NCBI GenBank assembly: GCA_022783305.1
Contig: JALEWQ010000003.1
Coordinates: forward strand, 1-61,424
Direction of reading: 5' to 3'
DNA: 61,424 bases
From: Trueperella sp.
Lineage (GTDB): Bacteria; Actinomycetota; Actinomycetes; Actinomycetales; Actinomycetaceae
Shown: one piece after another, positions 46,773 through 56,532 of the stretch
Numbering within the stretch: the first letter of the stretch is position 1
Layout of the letters: each line of letters begins with the position of its first letter
The notes under the pieces: generated by a model
Seen by the model: only the letters and a program-made list of their open reading frames with translations
Database searches by the model: none
Told to the model about the DNA's origin: nothing
Translations under genes and position numbers: made by a program

Positions 46773-47966
46773 GTGAGTACGAAATCATTTGGCGGTTACA
46801 GAGATCTTCCCGGGCTCGTGGGATACACCCACATGGTGGTGTCATTCTTCGGGCGCCTGCCCACATCCATGATCATCATCGGCGTGCTGACGCTCATCGT
46901 CGCCGAAACCGGCTCAGTCGAGACCGCCGCCTACTGTTCCGCCTGCCTCGCGATCGCGAACGGGTTCGGCAACATCATCATCGGCCGCCTGACGGACCGC
47001 TTCGGGCAGCGCGCACCGCTTCTCGTCTTCGCGCCGCTCAATATCCTCGCCCTCTTGCTACTGGTCTGGTTCGCACCACGCGAGCCTTCCACGGTTGCCC
47101 TCATGGCGATGTCCGCCTTCATCGGGGTCACCACGTCCCCCATCGGGCCGCTCTCGCGCGTGCGCTGGTACCCGATCGCTAGCCGGGCTCAGCTTCCTGC
47201 CGCGATGTCGTGGGAGACCGTTAACGACGAGCTCATCTTCGTCCTCGGCCCCGCCGCCGTGGGCATCCTCGCGGCGGCCGTCTCCCCCAGTCTCCCGCTC
47301 CTCGTCGCCGCCGGCATGGTCCTCACCTGCGTCTTCCCATTCGCGCTGTCTCGCCATGCCCGCGGGCCGGCGATTCTCGACGACGACGAACCGCGCCCGT
47401 CGTTCTTCAGCGTTGTGGTCCGGGTGCGCACGCCACTTGCCGCCATGTTCTTCATGGGAATGTTCTTCGGCGCGATGCAGACCACCGTCACGGCGTTCGC
47501 GGAGAGCCACGACCTGGCGGGCCTTGGTGGCCTCATCTATGCGGCCTTGGGGCTTTCGGCGGCGCTGACCGCCCTGATGGCTGTCGCTCTTCCCGAACGT
47601 CTCGGTTACAACCGGCGCATTCTCCTCGGAGGCTGCGGCCTCATCGTCGGGGCGGCTACCTGCGCGATCGCCGCCAACGGCCCCATCCTCGCTCTCCTCT
47701 TGCTCGTGGCCGGAATCTTCATTGGCCCGCTCGGCGTCTCCATTTTCACCCTCGCCGGCAGGTGGGCTCCGCGCGGCGGTGACGGCGTGGCCAACACCGC
47801 CATCGTCTCCGCCAACGTGCTCGGCGTCGCCAGCGCCTCTGCGATCGTCGGGCAGTTCGTTGATACCCACGTCCTCTACGGGTTCCTGGCTGGAGCGCTT
47901 TGCGCGGCAGCCATAACCCTCGTCGCCTCAACCCTTGGTCGCCGGGACGAGGCGAAACTGGGCTAG
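46773..47966 (+). CDS. MFS transporter
   Basis: A 397-residue major facilitator with about 12 membrane segments. The loop 2-3 motif appears as NIIIGRLTDRFGQRAPLLVF, the classical MFS G-x-x-x-D-R-x-G-R/Q-R element. The substrate is unknown (drug or metabolite export). GTG 46773 is chosen because TACAAT lies exactly 6 nt upstream; the long in-frame extension to 46338 is antisense to the neighbouring gene and not membrane-like. Confidence 0.82.
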   Translation: MSTKSFGGYRDLPGLVGYTHMVVSFFGRLPTSMIIIGVLTLIVAETGSVETAAYCSACLAIANGFGNIIIGRLTDRFGQRAPLLVFAPLNILALLLLVWFAPREPSTVALMAMSAFIGVTTSPIGPLSRVRWYPIASRAQLPAAMSWETVNDELIFVLGPAAVGILAAAVSPSLPLLVAAGMVLTCVFPFALSRHARGPAILDDDEPRPSFFSVVVRVRTPLAAMFFMGMFFGAMQTTVTAFAESHDLAGLGGLIYAALGLSAALTALMAVALPERLGYNRRILLGGCGLIVGAATCAIAANGPILALLLLVAGIFIGPLGVSIFTLAGRWAPRGGDGVANTAIVSANVLGVASASAIVGQFVDTHVLYGFLAGALCAAAITLVASTLGRRDEAKLG

Positions 47967-48028
47967 CCATCTTTGAGCACGGCCGTGCAATCTACTAGAC
48001 TCGTGATAAAGCCGAGCAAGGAAGTGCG

Positions 48029-48721
48029 ATGAGCAAAAAGAACAAGCCGAAGAAGAAGCGCTGGTGGAGTTACCTCGCCGATGCCTACCGGGTCTCGAAG
48101 AAGACCTATCCGTGGACAGCGTGGGCGCTACTGGCCGGGTTCGCTATCGGTCTCGTTCTCGGCCTCCTCGGGGCCATCGGCACGAAGCTGTGGTGGGTGT
48201 GGATTCCGCTTGCGATCTTCATGGGTGTCGTGTTCGCGCTTCTCGTCCTCACCCAGCTGGTGCGCCGCGCCTCCTACGCGCAGATCGACGGGATGCCTGG
48301 TGCCTCCGCGGCGGTGCTGGGCCAGATCAAGCGCGGCTGGGTCATCGAACAGGAGCCCGTCCGTTTTAATGCCCGCACCCAGGACATGCTTTTCCGAGCC
48401 ATCGGCCGCCCCGGCATTGTCCTGATTTCGGAAGGCCCCGCGGATCGCGTCGACCGGCTTATTCAAGATGAGAGGAAGGCGATCAAGCGGGTCGCCCCGT
48501 CCGTCCCTGTCGACGTCATTAAGGTCGGCAACGGTGAAGGCCAGGTGCCGATTTCGAAGCTGGAGCGCCGCTTGAAGAAGTTGCCAAAGAGGATTTCCCA
48601 CCAGGAGGTCGCGGCGGTGACCGCCCGCATGAAGGCGATCCAGACGAACGCGCTTCCCATCCCGAAGGGAATTGACCCGTTCAACGCACGGCCCGATCGG
48701 CGGGCGATGCGCGGACGCTAA
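48029..48721 (+). CDS. DUF4191 family membrane protein
   Basis: A 230-residue protein (Rv2219 type). A basic N-terminus (MSKKNKPKKKRWWSYLADAY) is followed by two membrane helices (WALLAGFAIGLVLGLLGAIG and WVWIPLAIFMGVVFALLVLT) and a conserved cytosolic domain (GIVLISEGPADRVDRLIQDE). Unknown function; consistently next to glnA in actinobacteria. AAGGAAG precedes the ATG; TAGACT about 30 nt further up may be its -10. Confidence 0.85.
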   Translation: MSKKNKPKKKRWWSYLADAYRVSKKTYPWTAWALLAGFAIGLVLGLLGAIGTKLWWVWIPLAIFMGVVFALLVLTQLVRRASYAQIDGMPGASAAVLGQIKRGWVIEQEPVRFNARTQDMLFRAIGRPGIVLISEGPADRVDRLIQDERKAIKRVAPSVPVDVIKVGNGEGQVPISKLERRLKKLPKRISHQEVAAVTARMKAIQTNALPIPKGIDPFNARPDRRAMRGR

Positions 48722-48730
48722 AGACGCGAA

Positions 48731-48765
48731 GGGGCGTGGCCATATCGTGGCCCCGCCCCATTTCT
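48731..48765 (+). terminator. Intrinsic terminator between DUF4191 and glnA
   Basis: GGGGCGTGGCC (48731-48741) pairs with GGCCCCGCCCC (48749-48759) with one mismatch, followed by ATTTCTC. Confidence 0.7.
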
Positions 48766-48780
48766 CTTGCCCACCCGCCG

Positions 48781-48786
48781 TACAAT
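48781..48786 (+). promoter_or_regulatory. -10 box upstream of glnA
   Basis: TACAAT about 38 nt before the GTG start of glnA, leaving a leader that contains AGGAG. The expected -35 falls in the terminator's tail and is poor. No clear GlnR box is seen. Confidence 0.45.
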
Positions 48787-48823
48787 ACTTGCCAGACGAA
48801 GTTCAGCCGTTAGGAGTATCCCC

Positions 48824-50242
48824 GTGTTTTCAAGCGTCGATGAGGCCAAGGCCTACCTTGCCGAGGAGGATGTCGAGTTCGTCGACATCCGTTTCTGCGA
48901 CCTGCCCGGTGTCATGCAGCACTTTGCCATCCCGATCAGTGCGTTTGACGAGGACACGCTCCACGAGGGGCTCATGTTTGATGGCTCTTCGATTCGCGGT
49001 TTCACCAAGATTCACGAGTCGGATATGAGGCTCATGCCGGATCTCGGTACTGCCTACATCGACCCGTTCCGTGCCCGGAAAACCCTGGTGATGAACTTCT
49101 TCGTCGTTGACCCGTTCACGGGTGAGCCGTACTCGCGTGACCCGCGCGCGATCGCCCGGCGCGCTGAAGACTACCTGCGTGCCAGCGGGATCGCGGACAC
49201 GGTTTACTTCGGCGCCGAGCCCGAGTTTTACATCTTCGACGACGTGCGTTTCGACGATTCGCCCAACAAGGCGGGCTACCGCCTAGACGCCCGTGAAGCA
49301 TGGTGGAACACGGGCCGCGATGAGGAGCCAAATCTCGGTTACAAGACCAGGATCAAGGGCGGCTACTTCCCCGTCTCCCCCAATGACCAGCTCGCCGACC
49401 TGCGCGATGAGATGAGTCGCCTGTGCCAGCAAGTCGGCCTCAATATCGAACGCGAACACCACGAGGTGGGCGCCGGCCAGCAGGAGATCAACTACACGTT
49501 TAGCACGCTCCTGGCTGCTGCGGACGACCTCATGAAGTTCAAGTACGTCATCAAGAACGCGGCGTTTGCCGCGGGCAAGACGGCAACCTTCATGCCCAAA
49601 CCGATCTTCGGCGACGCAGGCTCGGGCATGCACTGCCACCAGTCTCTGTGGAAGGACGGCGTCCCCCTCTTCCACGACGAGCGCGGCTACGGCGGCCTGT
49701 CGGACGTGGCACGTTGGTACATCGGGGGTCTGCTCGAGCACGCGCCGTCGTTGCTGGCCTTCACGAACCCCTCGATCAATTCTTTCCATCGGCTTGTGCC
49801 CGGCTTCGAAGCGCCAGTCAACCTCGTGTATTCTGCGCGTAATCGCTCGGCGTGTACGCGAATCCCGGTCACCGGTTCCTCGGCCAAGTCCAAGCGCATC
49901 GAGTACCGCACGCCGGACGGTTCCTCGAACCCGTACCTGGCCTTCTCGGCCCAGCTCATGGCGGGCCTCGACGGGATTCGCAACCGGATCGAACCCCCGG
50001 CACCCATCGACAAGGACCTCTACGAGCTGCCTCCCGAGGAACACGCCGAGATCGAGCAGCTGCCGAAGTCCCTGGAGGACGCCCTCCGCGCCCTCGAGGA
50101 TGACCACGACTACCTCACCGAGGGTGGCGTGTTCGACGAGGACATCATCGAGACCTGGATCAGCTACAAGCGAGAGAAGGAAATCGAGCCTCTGCGTCAG
50201 CGCCCACACCCCTACGAGTTCGCCCTCTACTACGACTTCTAG
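48824..50242 (+). CDS. glnA: Glutamine synthetase type I, adenylylation-controlled
   Basis: A 472-residue GSI-beta enzyme making glutamine from glutamate and ammonia. Active-site segments are [54 protein letters not shown] and [10 protein letters not shown]. The adenylylation loop [10 protein letters not shown] places the target Tyr near residue 400; the modifying enzyme GlnE is encoded 2 kb away. The GTG at 48824 follows AGGAG by 7 nt. It is separately transcribed from DUF4191 (terminator and TACAAT between). Confidence 0.95.
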   Translation: MFSSVDEAKAYLAEEDVEFVDIRFCDLPGVMQHFAIPISAFDEDTLHEGLMFDGSSIRGFTKIHESDMRLMPDLGTAYIDPFRARKTLVMNFFVVDPFTGEPYSRDPRAIARRAEDYLRASGIADTVYFGAEPEFYIFDDVRFDDSPNKAGYRLDAREAWWNTGRDEEPNLGYKTRIKGGYFPVSPNDQLADLRDEMSRLCQQVGLNIEREHHEVGAGQQEINYTFSTLLAAADDLMKFKYVIKNAAFAAGKTATFMPKPIFGDAGSGMHCHQSLWKDGVPLFHDERGYGGLSDVARWYIGGLLEHAPSLLAFTNPSINSFHRLVPGFEAPVNLVYSARNRSACTRIPVTGSSAKSKRIEYRTPDGSSNPYLAFSAQLMAGLDGIRNRIEPPAPIDKDLYELPPEEHAEIEQLPKSLEDALRALEDDHDYLTEGGVFDEDIIETWISYKREKEIEPLRQRPHPYEFALYYDF

Positions 50243-50254
50243 GATCGCTGGCCC

Positions 50255-50291
50255 GGTTGCGGGCGAGGCCTCCGGGCCTGCGCCCGCAACC
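50255..50291. terminator. Nested hairpin between convergent glnA and phosphatase genes
   Basis: GGTTGCGGGCG (50255-50265) pairs exactly with CGCCCGCAACC (50281-50291), with a smaller AGGCC/GGCCT stem inside. There is no T-run; its position suggests a shared U-less terminator. Confidence 0.6.
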
Positions 50292-50323
50292 GTCGTCACC
50301 CGCGCCCGTCGCCAGGTTGCCCG

Positions 50324-50932
50324 CTAGAACGTCAGGTGCATCCACGACCTCAGGGTGAAGCCCGTCTCCAGGGTCCCCTCGAGGCGGACGATGCCAGCGT
50401 TGCCTAGCGGCACGAAGGTCTCGCGCTCGCGTTGAGCGTTAAGAGCGCGCGAGCCCACCCAGTAGGCGATGACCCCGCCGTGGGCGAAGGCGACCGCGCG
50501 TTCGTGGCCGGCGGCTTCGATGTCCCGCACCGCGGCGTCGACGCGCGCCAGCACCGTTCGCCCGGTCACGGCCTCGTCCCCGCCCATCGGCAGGTCACGT
50601 TCGCCGCCGATCCAGCGGAAGATCGTGCCCGTGTAGCCCTCGTAAACCTCGGGGGTGTCCCCTCCCTCATACGAACCGGCGCCGATCTCACGCAGGCCCT
50701 CGTGGATGTGGATGTCGAGGCCGAGGCGGGTGGCCAGCGGCGTCGCCGTCTGTTGCGTGCGGGTAAGGTTCGAGGCCCAAATACCGCCCGGTTCGAGCGC
50801 TGCGAGAGCGGGGACGACGTCGTTGGCCTGCGTCCAGCCCTCCTCCGTGAGCACAGCGCCCGGCACCACCGTGTCGATCGTGTGCTTGGCGTTCATGTAG
50901 GTCTGTCCGTGACGGACAAGAATGAGTTCCAA
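50324..50932 (-). CDS. Histidine phosphatase family protein
   Basis: A 202-residue phosphoglycerate-mutase-like phosphatase with catalytic RHG in ELILVRHGQTYMNAKHTID, a second Arg in WASNLTRTQQTATPLA, and His in AVAFAHGGVIAYWVGS. The substrate is unknown. The start is TTG 50932, two bases after the glnE stop; the GAGGAG that serves as ribosome site is the last two Glu codons of glnE. It is therefore co-translated with glnE. Confidence 0.85.
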   Translation of the reverse strand: MELILVRHGQTYMNAKHTIDTVVPGAVLTEEGWTQANDVVPALAALEPGGIWASNLTRTQQTATPLATRLGLDIHIHEGLREIGAGSYEGGDTPEVYEGYTGTIFRWIGGERDLPMGGDEAVTGRTVLARVDAAVRDIEAAGHERAVAFAHGGVIAYWVGSRALNAQRERETFVPLGNAGIVRLEGTLETGFTLRSWMHLTF

Positions 50933-50934
50933 AG

Positions 50935-53900
50935 TTACTCCTCGTAGACGATGCGTTCGGCGACCGCGCGTGCCCGACGCGCGGCGCGCAAGTAATCTTC
51001 CTCGATCGCGTGGCGCCGCCCGTCGTCACGCCCCAGGAGGGCGGCGACGAGGCCGAGTTCGCGTGAGCCGTGCGGGAGAAGGTCGAGCTTCGCCCCGCGC
51101 GTTCGCCCGGAGGCGAGGACGTTCGCGTCGCGCAGGGCGGAGGCAAACGACCACGCCACTTCGAGCCTATCAGCGTCATCGGGGCTGATCAGGCCACTTT
51201 CGCTAGCCGCACCAAGGGCGTCAAGGGTGGAGGTGGTGCGCAGTGCCGCAATGTGACCCGCGTGGCGCAGCTGCAGGATCTGAGCGGCCCACTCCACGTC
51301 AGCGAGTCCGCCGGGGCCGAGCTTAAGGTGACGGGTCTTATCCACCCCCCGCGGAATGCGCTCGGATTCCACACGCGCCTTTATGCGGCGAATCTCGCGC
51401 AGGTCGGCCTCGGTTATGCCCGTCGAGGGATAGCGCAACGGGTCAATGAGCGTGATAAAACGCGCCCCGACGTCGTCGCCCGCCACGAACCGCGCCCGCA
51501 GCAAGGCTTGGCGTTCCCAGGTTTGCACCCACTGATCGTAGTAAGCGCGATAGGAGGCCAACGAGCGGGCGAGCGGGCCGTTCTTGCCCTCGGGGCGCAG
51601 GTCGGCGTCCGCGGGGAAGGCGGGTTCCGGCGCGGGTGCGGACAGAAGCGCTATGACGTGGCGGGCCACATCGTTGGCCGCGGCACTCGCCTCCTGCTCG
51701 GTGAGGTCGGCACCGTGGTCGAAGACGAACATCAGGTCCGCGTCGGAGATGTAGCCCAGCTCCCCACCGCCGAACCGGCCCATGGCGATGACGGCGAACT
51801 GCAACGACGCAGGTGCGTCCGCCGCCCGTCGTGCGCCGCGTAGCGCGGCTTCGACAGCAACCTGGCCCGCAGCTGTGATCGCCTGGCGCGAGTTTGCCCC
51901 CATCTGGAGGGTGTCGGCCATCGCCGTGCGCAGAAGTTCTCTACGCCGTAGCGCCCGGCCGGCGATCGCGATCTCGCGCGGGTCGGTGCGCCGGGCAAGC
52001 AGAGCGTCAAGCTGGGAGGTAAGCTCGGCAGGCCCGAGCGCGGTGAGCTCGTCCGAATCAAGCCAAGCAATCGCCTCGGCCTGCGAAGGAAGCTCATTGG
52101 CGACGTAGCGCGAGGTCGACAGCAGGCGTGCTAACCGCTCACCGACCAGCTTGGAATCGCGCAGCAGACGCATGTACCACGACGTCGTGCCCAGCTTCTC
52201 CGACACGTCACGGAAGGCAGCCAGGCCGCGGTCGGGTTCCGGACCCTCGGCGAACCACTCGAGCATGACGGGCATGATGTGCCGGGCAATCGCGGCCGTA
52301 CGGTTGTAGCCGGAAGTGAGGGCGAGGGCGTTGGCATAGGCCGAGCGCGGATCGCCGTAGCCGATGGCTGCGAGCCTCGCCTGGGCGGCCTCCGGCTCGA
52401 GCGCGGCGTTGTCGGCAGAAAGTTTGGCGGTGGCGGGCAACATGGGCCGGTAGTAGATCTCCAGGTGCAGGGCACGCACCTCTTTTCGCACCCGCGCCCA
52501 CGACTCGGCCAGCTCCTCGGCGGTGTCCAGTCCGGGGATGCGCAGGGAGCGCGCGATCCGGCGCAGGTCGACATCGGCGGTGGGCAGCACGTGGGAGCGG
52601 TGGATCCGGTAAAGCTGGACCCGATGTTCGAGCGCACGCAGGAAGCGGTAGTCGGCGTCCATGGTGGCGGCGGCCGTGCGCCCGATGTAGCCGGCGTCGC
52701 GTAGCGCAGCCAGGGCCTCGAGGGTGGAGCGCTGGTGGACGCTGGTGTCGGTGCGGCCGTGGACGAGCTGGAGGAGTTGGACCGTAAACTCGATGTCACG
52801 CAGGCCTCCACGCCCAAGCTTGATCTGCCTCTCGGCCTCCCTCGCCGGTACGAGGCTTTCGACGCGCCGACGCATCGCGCGTGTTTCCTCCACAAAGCCA
52901 TCCCGCCCCGCCGCGTTCCATACCAGCGGGGCGAGCGCCGCCACGTACCTCTCCCCCAGCGAACGGTCCCCCGCCACTGGCCGCGCCTTGAGCAATGCCT
53001 GAAACTCCCAGTTATCCGCCCACTTCTCGTAGTAGGCCACGTGGGACTCGAGGGTGCGCACGAGCGGGCCTGCCTTGCCCTCCGGGCGCAGCGCCGTGTC
53101 GATCTGGAGGATCGCGGGCGTGCGGCCCGGCGAACCGACGGCGTGGGAGATGTACTCTGCCAGCTTGGTGGCAACCGGCAGGGCGGCCTCGTCATCTCCG
53201 GAGCGGGAGGAGGCCACGTAGATGAGGTCGACGTCGGAGATGTAGTTGACCTCCCGCCCGCCCGTCTTGCCCATGGCGATGACGGCCAGGTTGACGTCGT
53301 TCGCGTCGGCCCCATAAACGGCCCGGCCGACGGCCAGCGCGGCCTCCAGCGCCCCGCCGACCACGTCCGACAGCGCACGTGCCACCTCCTCGACGTGATC
53401 CGGTGCCGGGCCCGCCGTGAGATCGAGGGCCGCGATCTGGGTGAGGCGGTACCAGTAGTGCAAGCGCAGCGCCTCGATCGCACCGGCCTCCCCAAGTCCC
53501 GATAGGTCCGCCCGCGGGAGCGAACCTGGCTCGCGGGCGCGGGCGTGCACTGCCGCGAGCGCAGAGGCGCGCTCCCCCTCCGGGGTGGTGTCGAGCCCGG
53601 CCTCGGCGATCTTCGCCTCGGAGAGGATGTGAACGTTGGCGGGACGGGAGATGAGGTGCTCGCTGAGGGTGGTCGACATGCCAAGGATGGCGAACAGGCG
53701 CGCGGGCGCCGTCGTGCACGCCTCCGCGAGAATACGGCGGGCCTCGGGTCCCGCAGCCGCAGCGGCCTCCGTCAGGCGCAGGAAGCCAAGGAGGGCCTGG
53801 TTCGGGTCGGCTGTGTCAGCCGCATGGGAAAGCAACCAGTCGGTATCCGTGCCCGCGAGCGCCGGGCTCTGGGCGAAACGCACGGCGCGGTCGGGCGGGG

Positions 53901-53937
53901 AGAAGCCCGCCCGACGAAGCCTGCCCGTCTCCCACAT
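50935..53937 (-). CDS. glnE: Bifunctional glutamine synthetase adenylyltransferase/deadenylylase
   Basis: A 1000-residue enzyme that adds AMP to, and removes AMP from, the Tyr of GlnA according to nitrogen status. It contains two nucleotidyltransferase domains: the N-terminal deadenylylase with GREVNYISDVDLIYVAS and the C-terminal adenylylase with GGELGYISDADLMFVFD. Each is followed by a helical bundle with the conserved KLGRGGLRDIEFTVQLLQ or KLGPGGLADVEWAAQILQ motif. ATG 53937 overlaps the glnA2 stop (TGATG). The in-frame 66-codon extension overlaps glnA2 and is rejected. Confidence 0.95.
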   Translation of the reverse strand: MWETGRLRRAGFSPPDRAVRFAQSPALAGTDTDWLLSHAADTADPNQALLGFLRLTEAAAAAGPEARRILAEACTTAPARLFAILGMSTTLSEHLISRPANVHILSEAKIAEAGLDTTPEGERASALAAVHARAREPGSLPRADLSGLGEAGAIEALRLHYWYRLTQIAALDLTAGPAPDHVEEVARALSDVVGGALEAALAVGRAVYGADANDVNLAVIAMGKTGGREVNYISDVDLIYVASSRSGDDEAALPVATKLAEYISHAVGSPGRTPAILQIDTALRPEGKAGPLVRTLESHVAYYEKWADNWEFQALLKARPVAGDRSLGERYVAALAPLVWNAAGRDGFVEETRAMRRRVESLVPAREAERQIKLGRGGLRDIEFTVQLLQLVHGRTDTSVHQRSTLEALAALRDAGYIGRTAAATMDADYRFLRALEHRVQLYRIHRSHVLPTADVDLRRIARSLRIPGLDTAEELAESWARVRKEVRALHLEIYYRPMLPATAKLSADNAALEPEAAQARLAAIGYGDPRSAYANALALTSGYNRTAAIARHIMPVMLEWFAEGPEPDRGLAAFRDVSEKLGTTSWYMRLLRDSKLVGERLARLLSTSRYVANELPSQAEAIAWLDSDELTALGPAELTSQLDALLARRTDPREIAIAGRALRRRELLRTAMADTLQMGANSRQAITAAGQVAVEAALRGARRAADAPASLQFAVIAMGRFGGGELGYISDADLMFVFDHGADLTEQEASAAANDVARHVIALLSAPAPEPAFPADADLRPEGKNGPLARSLASYRAYYDQWVQTWERQALLRARFVAGDDVGARFITLIDPLRYPSTGITEADLREIRRIKARVESERIPRGVDKTRHLKLGPGGLADVEWAAQILQLRHAGHIAALRTTSTLDALGAASESGLISPDDADRLEVAWSFASALRDANVLASGRTRGAKLDLLPHGSRELGLVAALLGRDDGRRHAIEEDYLRAARRARAVAERIVYEE

Positions 53938-55271
53938 CAGTTTGACGTCATGAAGGCACGCCGTTCGAAGGGCGTGACCTGGTGGCGGTAGGCTTCCCAC
54001 TCGTGGCGCTTGTTGCGCAGGAAGTAGGCGAAGGCGTCCTCGCCGAGAGTGTCGGCCACAAGTTCGGACTGGCGCATCTCTTTCAACGCATCGGACAACG
54101 ACGCCGGCAACGCGCGTAGCCCGATGGCACGGCACTCAAGGTCGGTCAGTTCTGAGACGTCGACGTCGAGGTCCTCGGGAAGGTCGTAGCCTTCCTCGAT
54201 GCCGGCGAGCCCGGCGTTGAGGATGACGGCGAAGGCGAGGTAGGGGTTGGCGGCCGAGTCGAGGGCGCGGTATTCGACGCGGGCGGATTCCGGGTCACCC
54301 TGGATGAGGGCCGGAATGCGCACCAGCGACGTGTGGGAGTTGCCCCAGGATACGTAATTGGGCGCCTCGTATCCGGCCCACAGGCGCTTATAGGAGTTCA
54401 CGTGCTGGTTGGTGATCGCGGTAATCTGCGGCGCGTGGTGCAGCAGGCCCGCCACGAACTTGCGCCCGGTGGCCGACAGGTGGAAGGAGGCCAGCGGGTC
54501 GTAGAAGGCGTTCTTGTTGCCCTCGAAGAGGGAGAAGTGCGTGTGCATGGCCGAACCGGCGGCGTCGATGATCGGCTTGGGCATGAAGGAGGCCATCACC
54601 CCCTGCGAGATCGCCACTTGCTCGACCACAACGCGTAGCGTCATGATCTGGTCTGCCATCGTCAGTGCATCACTGCGCCGCAGGTCGATCTCGTTTTGGC
54701 CCGGCCCGATCTCATGGTGGGAGAACTCCACCGTGATCCCCATGTCCTCGAGCCTCTTGACCGCCCGCGAGCGGAAGGATTGGGCGATCGAACGCGTGAC
54801 GTGATCGAAGTAGGAGCCGTTGTCGATGGGGATGGGCACCGCGTGCTCGTCCGTCGTCGGGTGGAATAGGTAGAACTCGCACTCGGGCTGGGCGTAGAAA
54901 GAAAAGCCCATGCTGGCGGCGCGGTCGAGGGCGCGTTCGAGGACCGCGCGCGGGTCGGAGCGTGCCGGCTCGCCGTCGGGGGTGTAGATCGAGCAGAACA
55001 TGCGCGCAGAGGGCGAACCATCCTCACCCCAGGACAGGAGCTGGAAAGTGGAGGGGTCCGGGCGCATCACCATGTCCGATTCGTGGCCGCGGGTCAGTCC
55101 TTCAACCGCGGAGCCGTCGAAGGAGATGCCACCCTCAAACGCGGCCTCCAGCTCAGCAGGTGCGATTGCCACGGACTTGAGCGTGCCCGTGATGTCGGTA
55201 AACCACAGGCGGATGAAGCGCACGTCGTGGTCATCGACCTCGCGCAGGACATATTCCGATTGAGGATTCAC
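53937..55271 (-). CDS. glnA2: Glutamine synthetase type I, GlnA2-like
   Basis: A 444-residue glutamine synthetase fold with SFDGSAVEGLTRGHESDMV, FYAQPECEFYLF, EIGPGQNEIDLRRSD, KPIIDAAGSAMHTHFSLFEG and TSLVRIPAL. The adenylylation loop Tyr is absent: the region reads GYDLPEDLDVDVSELTD, so it should escape GlnE although it is co-transcribed with glnE. GTG 55271 is chosen because AAGGAG lies about 5-7 nt upstream; it overlaps the preceding small gene (GTGA). Activity on ammonia versus polyamine-type substrates is not determined. Confidence 0.92.
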   Translation of the reverse strand: MNPQSEYVLREVDDHDVRFIRLWFTDITGTLKSVAIAPAELEAAFEGGISFDGSAVEGLTRGHESDMVMRPDPSTFQLLSWGEDGSPSARMFCSIYTPDGEPARSDPRAVLERALDRAASMGFSFYAQPECEFYLFHPTTDEHAVPIPIDNGSYFDHVTRSIAQSFRSRAVKRLEDMGITVEFSHHEIGPGQNEIDLRRSDALTMADQIMTLRVVVEQVAISQGVMASFMPKPIIDAAGSAMHTHFSLFEGNKNAFYDPLASFHLSATGRKFVAGLLHHAPQITAITNQHVNSYKRLWAGYEAPNYVSWGNSHTSLVRIPALIQGDPESARVEYRALDSAANPYLAFAVILNAGLAGIEEGYDLPEDLDVDVSELTDLECRAIGLRALPASLSDALKEMRQSELVADTLGEDAFAYFLRNKRHEWEAYRHQVTPFERRAFMTSN

Positions 55272-55477
55272 CAGTTCTCCTTCCACTCGCGCTCAGCGGC
55301 GTCGTAGTCGTCGTCGACGTCGGGGACGTCCGCGAGCGCATTACGCGCCTCGGATACCAAGAACGCATTCTCCGCTTCGAGCCGCGTGGCGTACGGCCCC
55401 ATCCGTTCCGCCGCGGGAAACGCCGGCGAGTCCGACTCGACCACCTCGCCGGTTACCACGCTAAACCAAAACGCCAT
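55268..55477 (-). CDS. Small conserved hypothetical protein
   Basis: A 69-residue acidic protein (MAFWFSVVTGEVVESDSPAF, AAERMGPYATRLEAENAFLV). The pattern MGPYATRLEAENA resembles SPOR-like motifs found in a small actinobacterial family upstream of glnA2. GGAG lies 5 nt before ATG 55477, and the stop overlaps the glnA2 start by 4 nt, so it is the first gene of a coupled operon with glnA2, glnE and the phosphatase. Confidence 0.75.
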   Translation of the reverse strand: MAFWFSVVTGEVVESDSPAFPAAERMGPYATRLEAENAFLVSEARNALADVPDVDDDYDAAEREWKENW

Positions 55478-55539
55478 GAGTGCTCCATCCCCCTTGGGCG
55501 GGGTTTGAGCCCGCCCCACATAGGACTAAGCTTAATATT

Positions 55540-56445
55540 ATGCAAGCAGATCGCGCTCCCCTAGGTCACCTCACACCCGGCACAATTTCGCCCATGCGAC
55601 ACGTGCCCGAGTACATCGAGAGGCCCGAATACATGTTCCACGACGGCCCGGAGATCGTCACCGCGCCCGAGGTCAAGTCGGCGCAGACCATTGAGAAGAT
55701 CCGTGCCGCCGGCACGATCGCGGCTGACGCCCTCTACCTCGCCGGCGCCGCCATCAAACCCGGCGTCACCACCGACGAACTCGACGCCATCGCCCACGAC
55801 TACATCGTTTCCCAGGGCGCCTACCCATCCTGTCTCGGCTACATGGGCTATCCCAAGTCCATCTGTACCTCCATCAACGAGGTCATCTGCCACGGAATCC
55901 CCGACTCTCGCCCCCTCGAGGAGGGTGACATCATTAACCTCGACGTCACCGCCTACAAGGATGGCGTCCACGGGGATACCAACGCCATGTTCTACGTGGG
56001 TGAGGTTGACGAGGAATCGCGGCTCCTGTGCGAGCGGACCTACACCTCCATGATGCGCGGCATCAAGGCCGTCAAGCCAGGACGCGAGATCAACGTCATC
56101 GGCCGTGTCATCGAATCCTACGCCAAGCGCTTCGACTACGGCGTGGTGGAGGACTTCACCGGGCACGGCGTCGGGGAGGCCTTCCACTCTGGCCTCATCG
56201 TTCCGCACTATGACGCCGCTCCGCTCCACAACGAGGTGATCGAACCGGGCATGGTCTTCACCATCGAGCCGATGCTCACCCTCGGGCAGATCGACTGGTT
56301 CCAGTGGGACGACGACTGGACAGTCCTGACCAAGGATCGCGGGCGCAGCGCCCAGTTCGAGCACACGATCGTGGTCACCGAGACCGGCGCTGAGATCCTC
56401 ACCCTGCCCTCCATGGGGCAGACCACCCCGGCGATTCCCGCCTAA
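55540..56445 (+). CDS. map: Methionine aminopeptidase, type I
   Basis: A 301-residue enzyme removing initiator Met. The five metal ligands are visible: two Asp in [20 protein letters not shown], His in [14 protein letters not shown], Glu in MVFTIEPML and Glu in [11 protein letters not shown]. An N-terminal extension of ~45 residues resembles actinobacterial type Ic enzymes. ATG 55540 has TAAGCT 7 nt upstream (leaderless pattern). It is divergent from the glnA2 operon and upstream of ppgK. Confidence 0.93.
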   Translation: MQADRAPLGHLTPGTISPMRHVPEYIERPEYMFHDGPEIVTAPEVKSAQTIEKIRAAGTIAADALYLAGAAIKPGVTTDELDAIAHDYIVSQGAYPSCLGYMGYPKSICTSINEVICHGIPDSRPLEEGDIINLDVTAYKDGVHGDTNAMFYVGEVDEESRLLCERTYTSMMRGIKAVKPGREINVIGRVIESYAKRFDYGVVEDFTGHGVGEAFHSGLIVPHYDAAPLHNEVIEPGMVFTIEPMLTLGQIDWFQWDDDWTVLTKDRGRSAQFEHTIVVTETGAEILTLPSMGQTTPAIPA

Positions 56446-56532
56446 CACACCCACCGGTGTGGTTCATCACCGCGGATGAGCCACACCTCCCATATCCGGC
56501 GCGACGCGCCGCAGATACCTCGGAGGACAACG

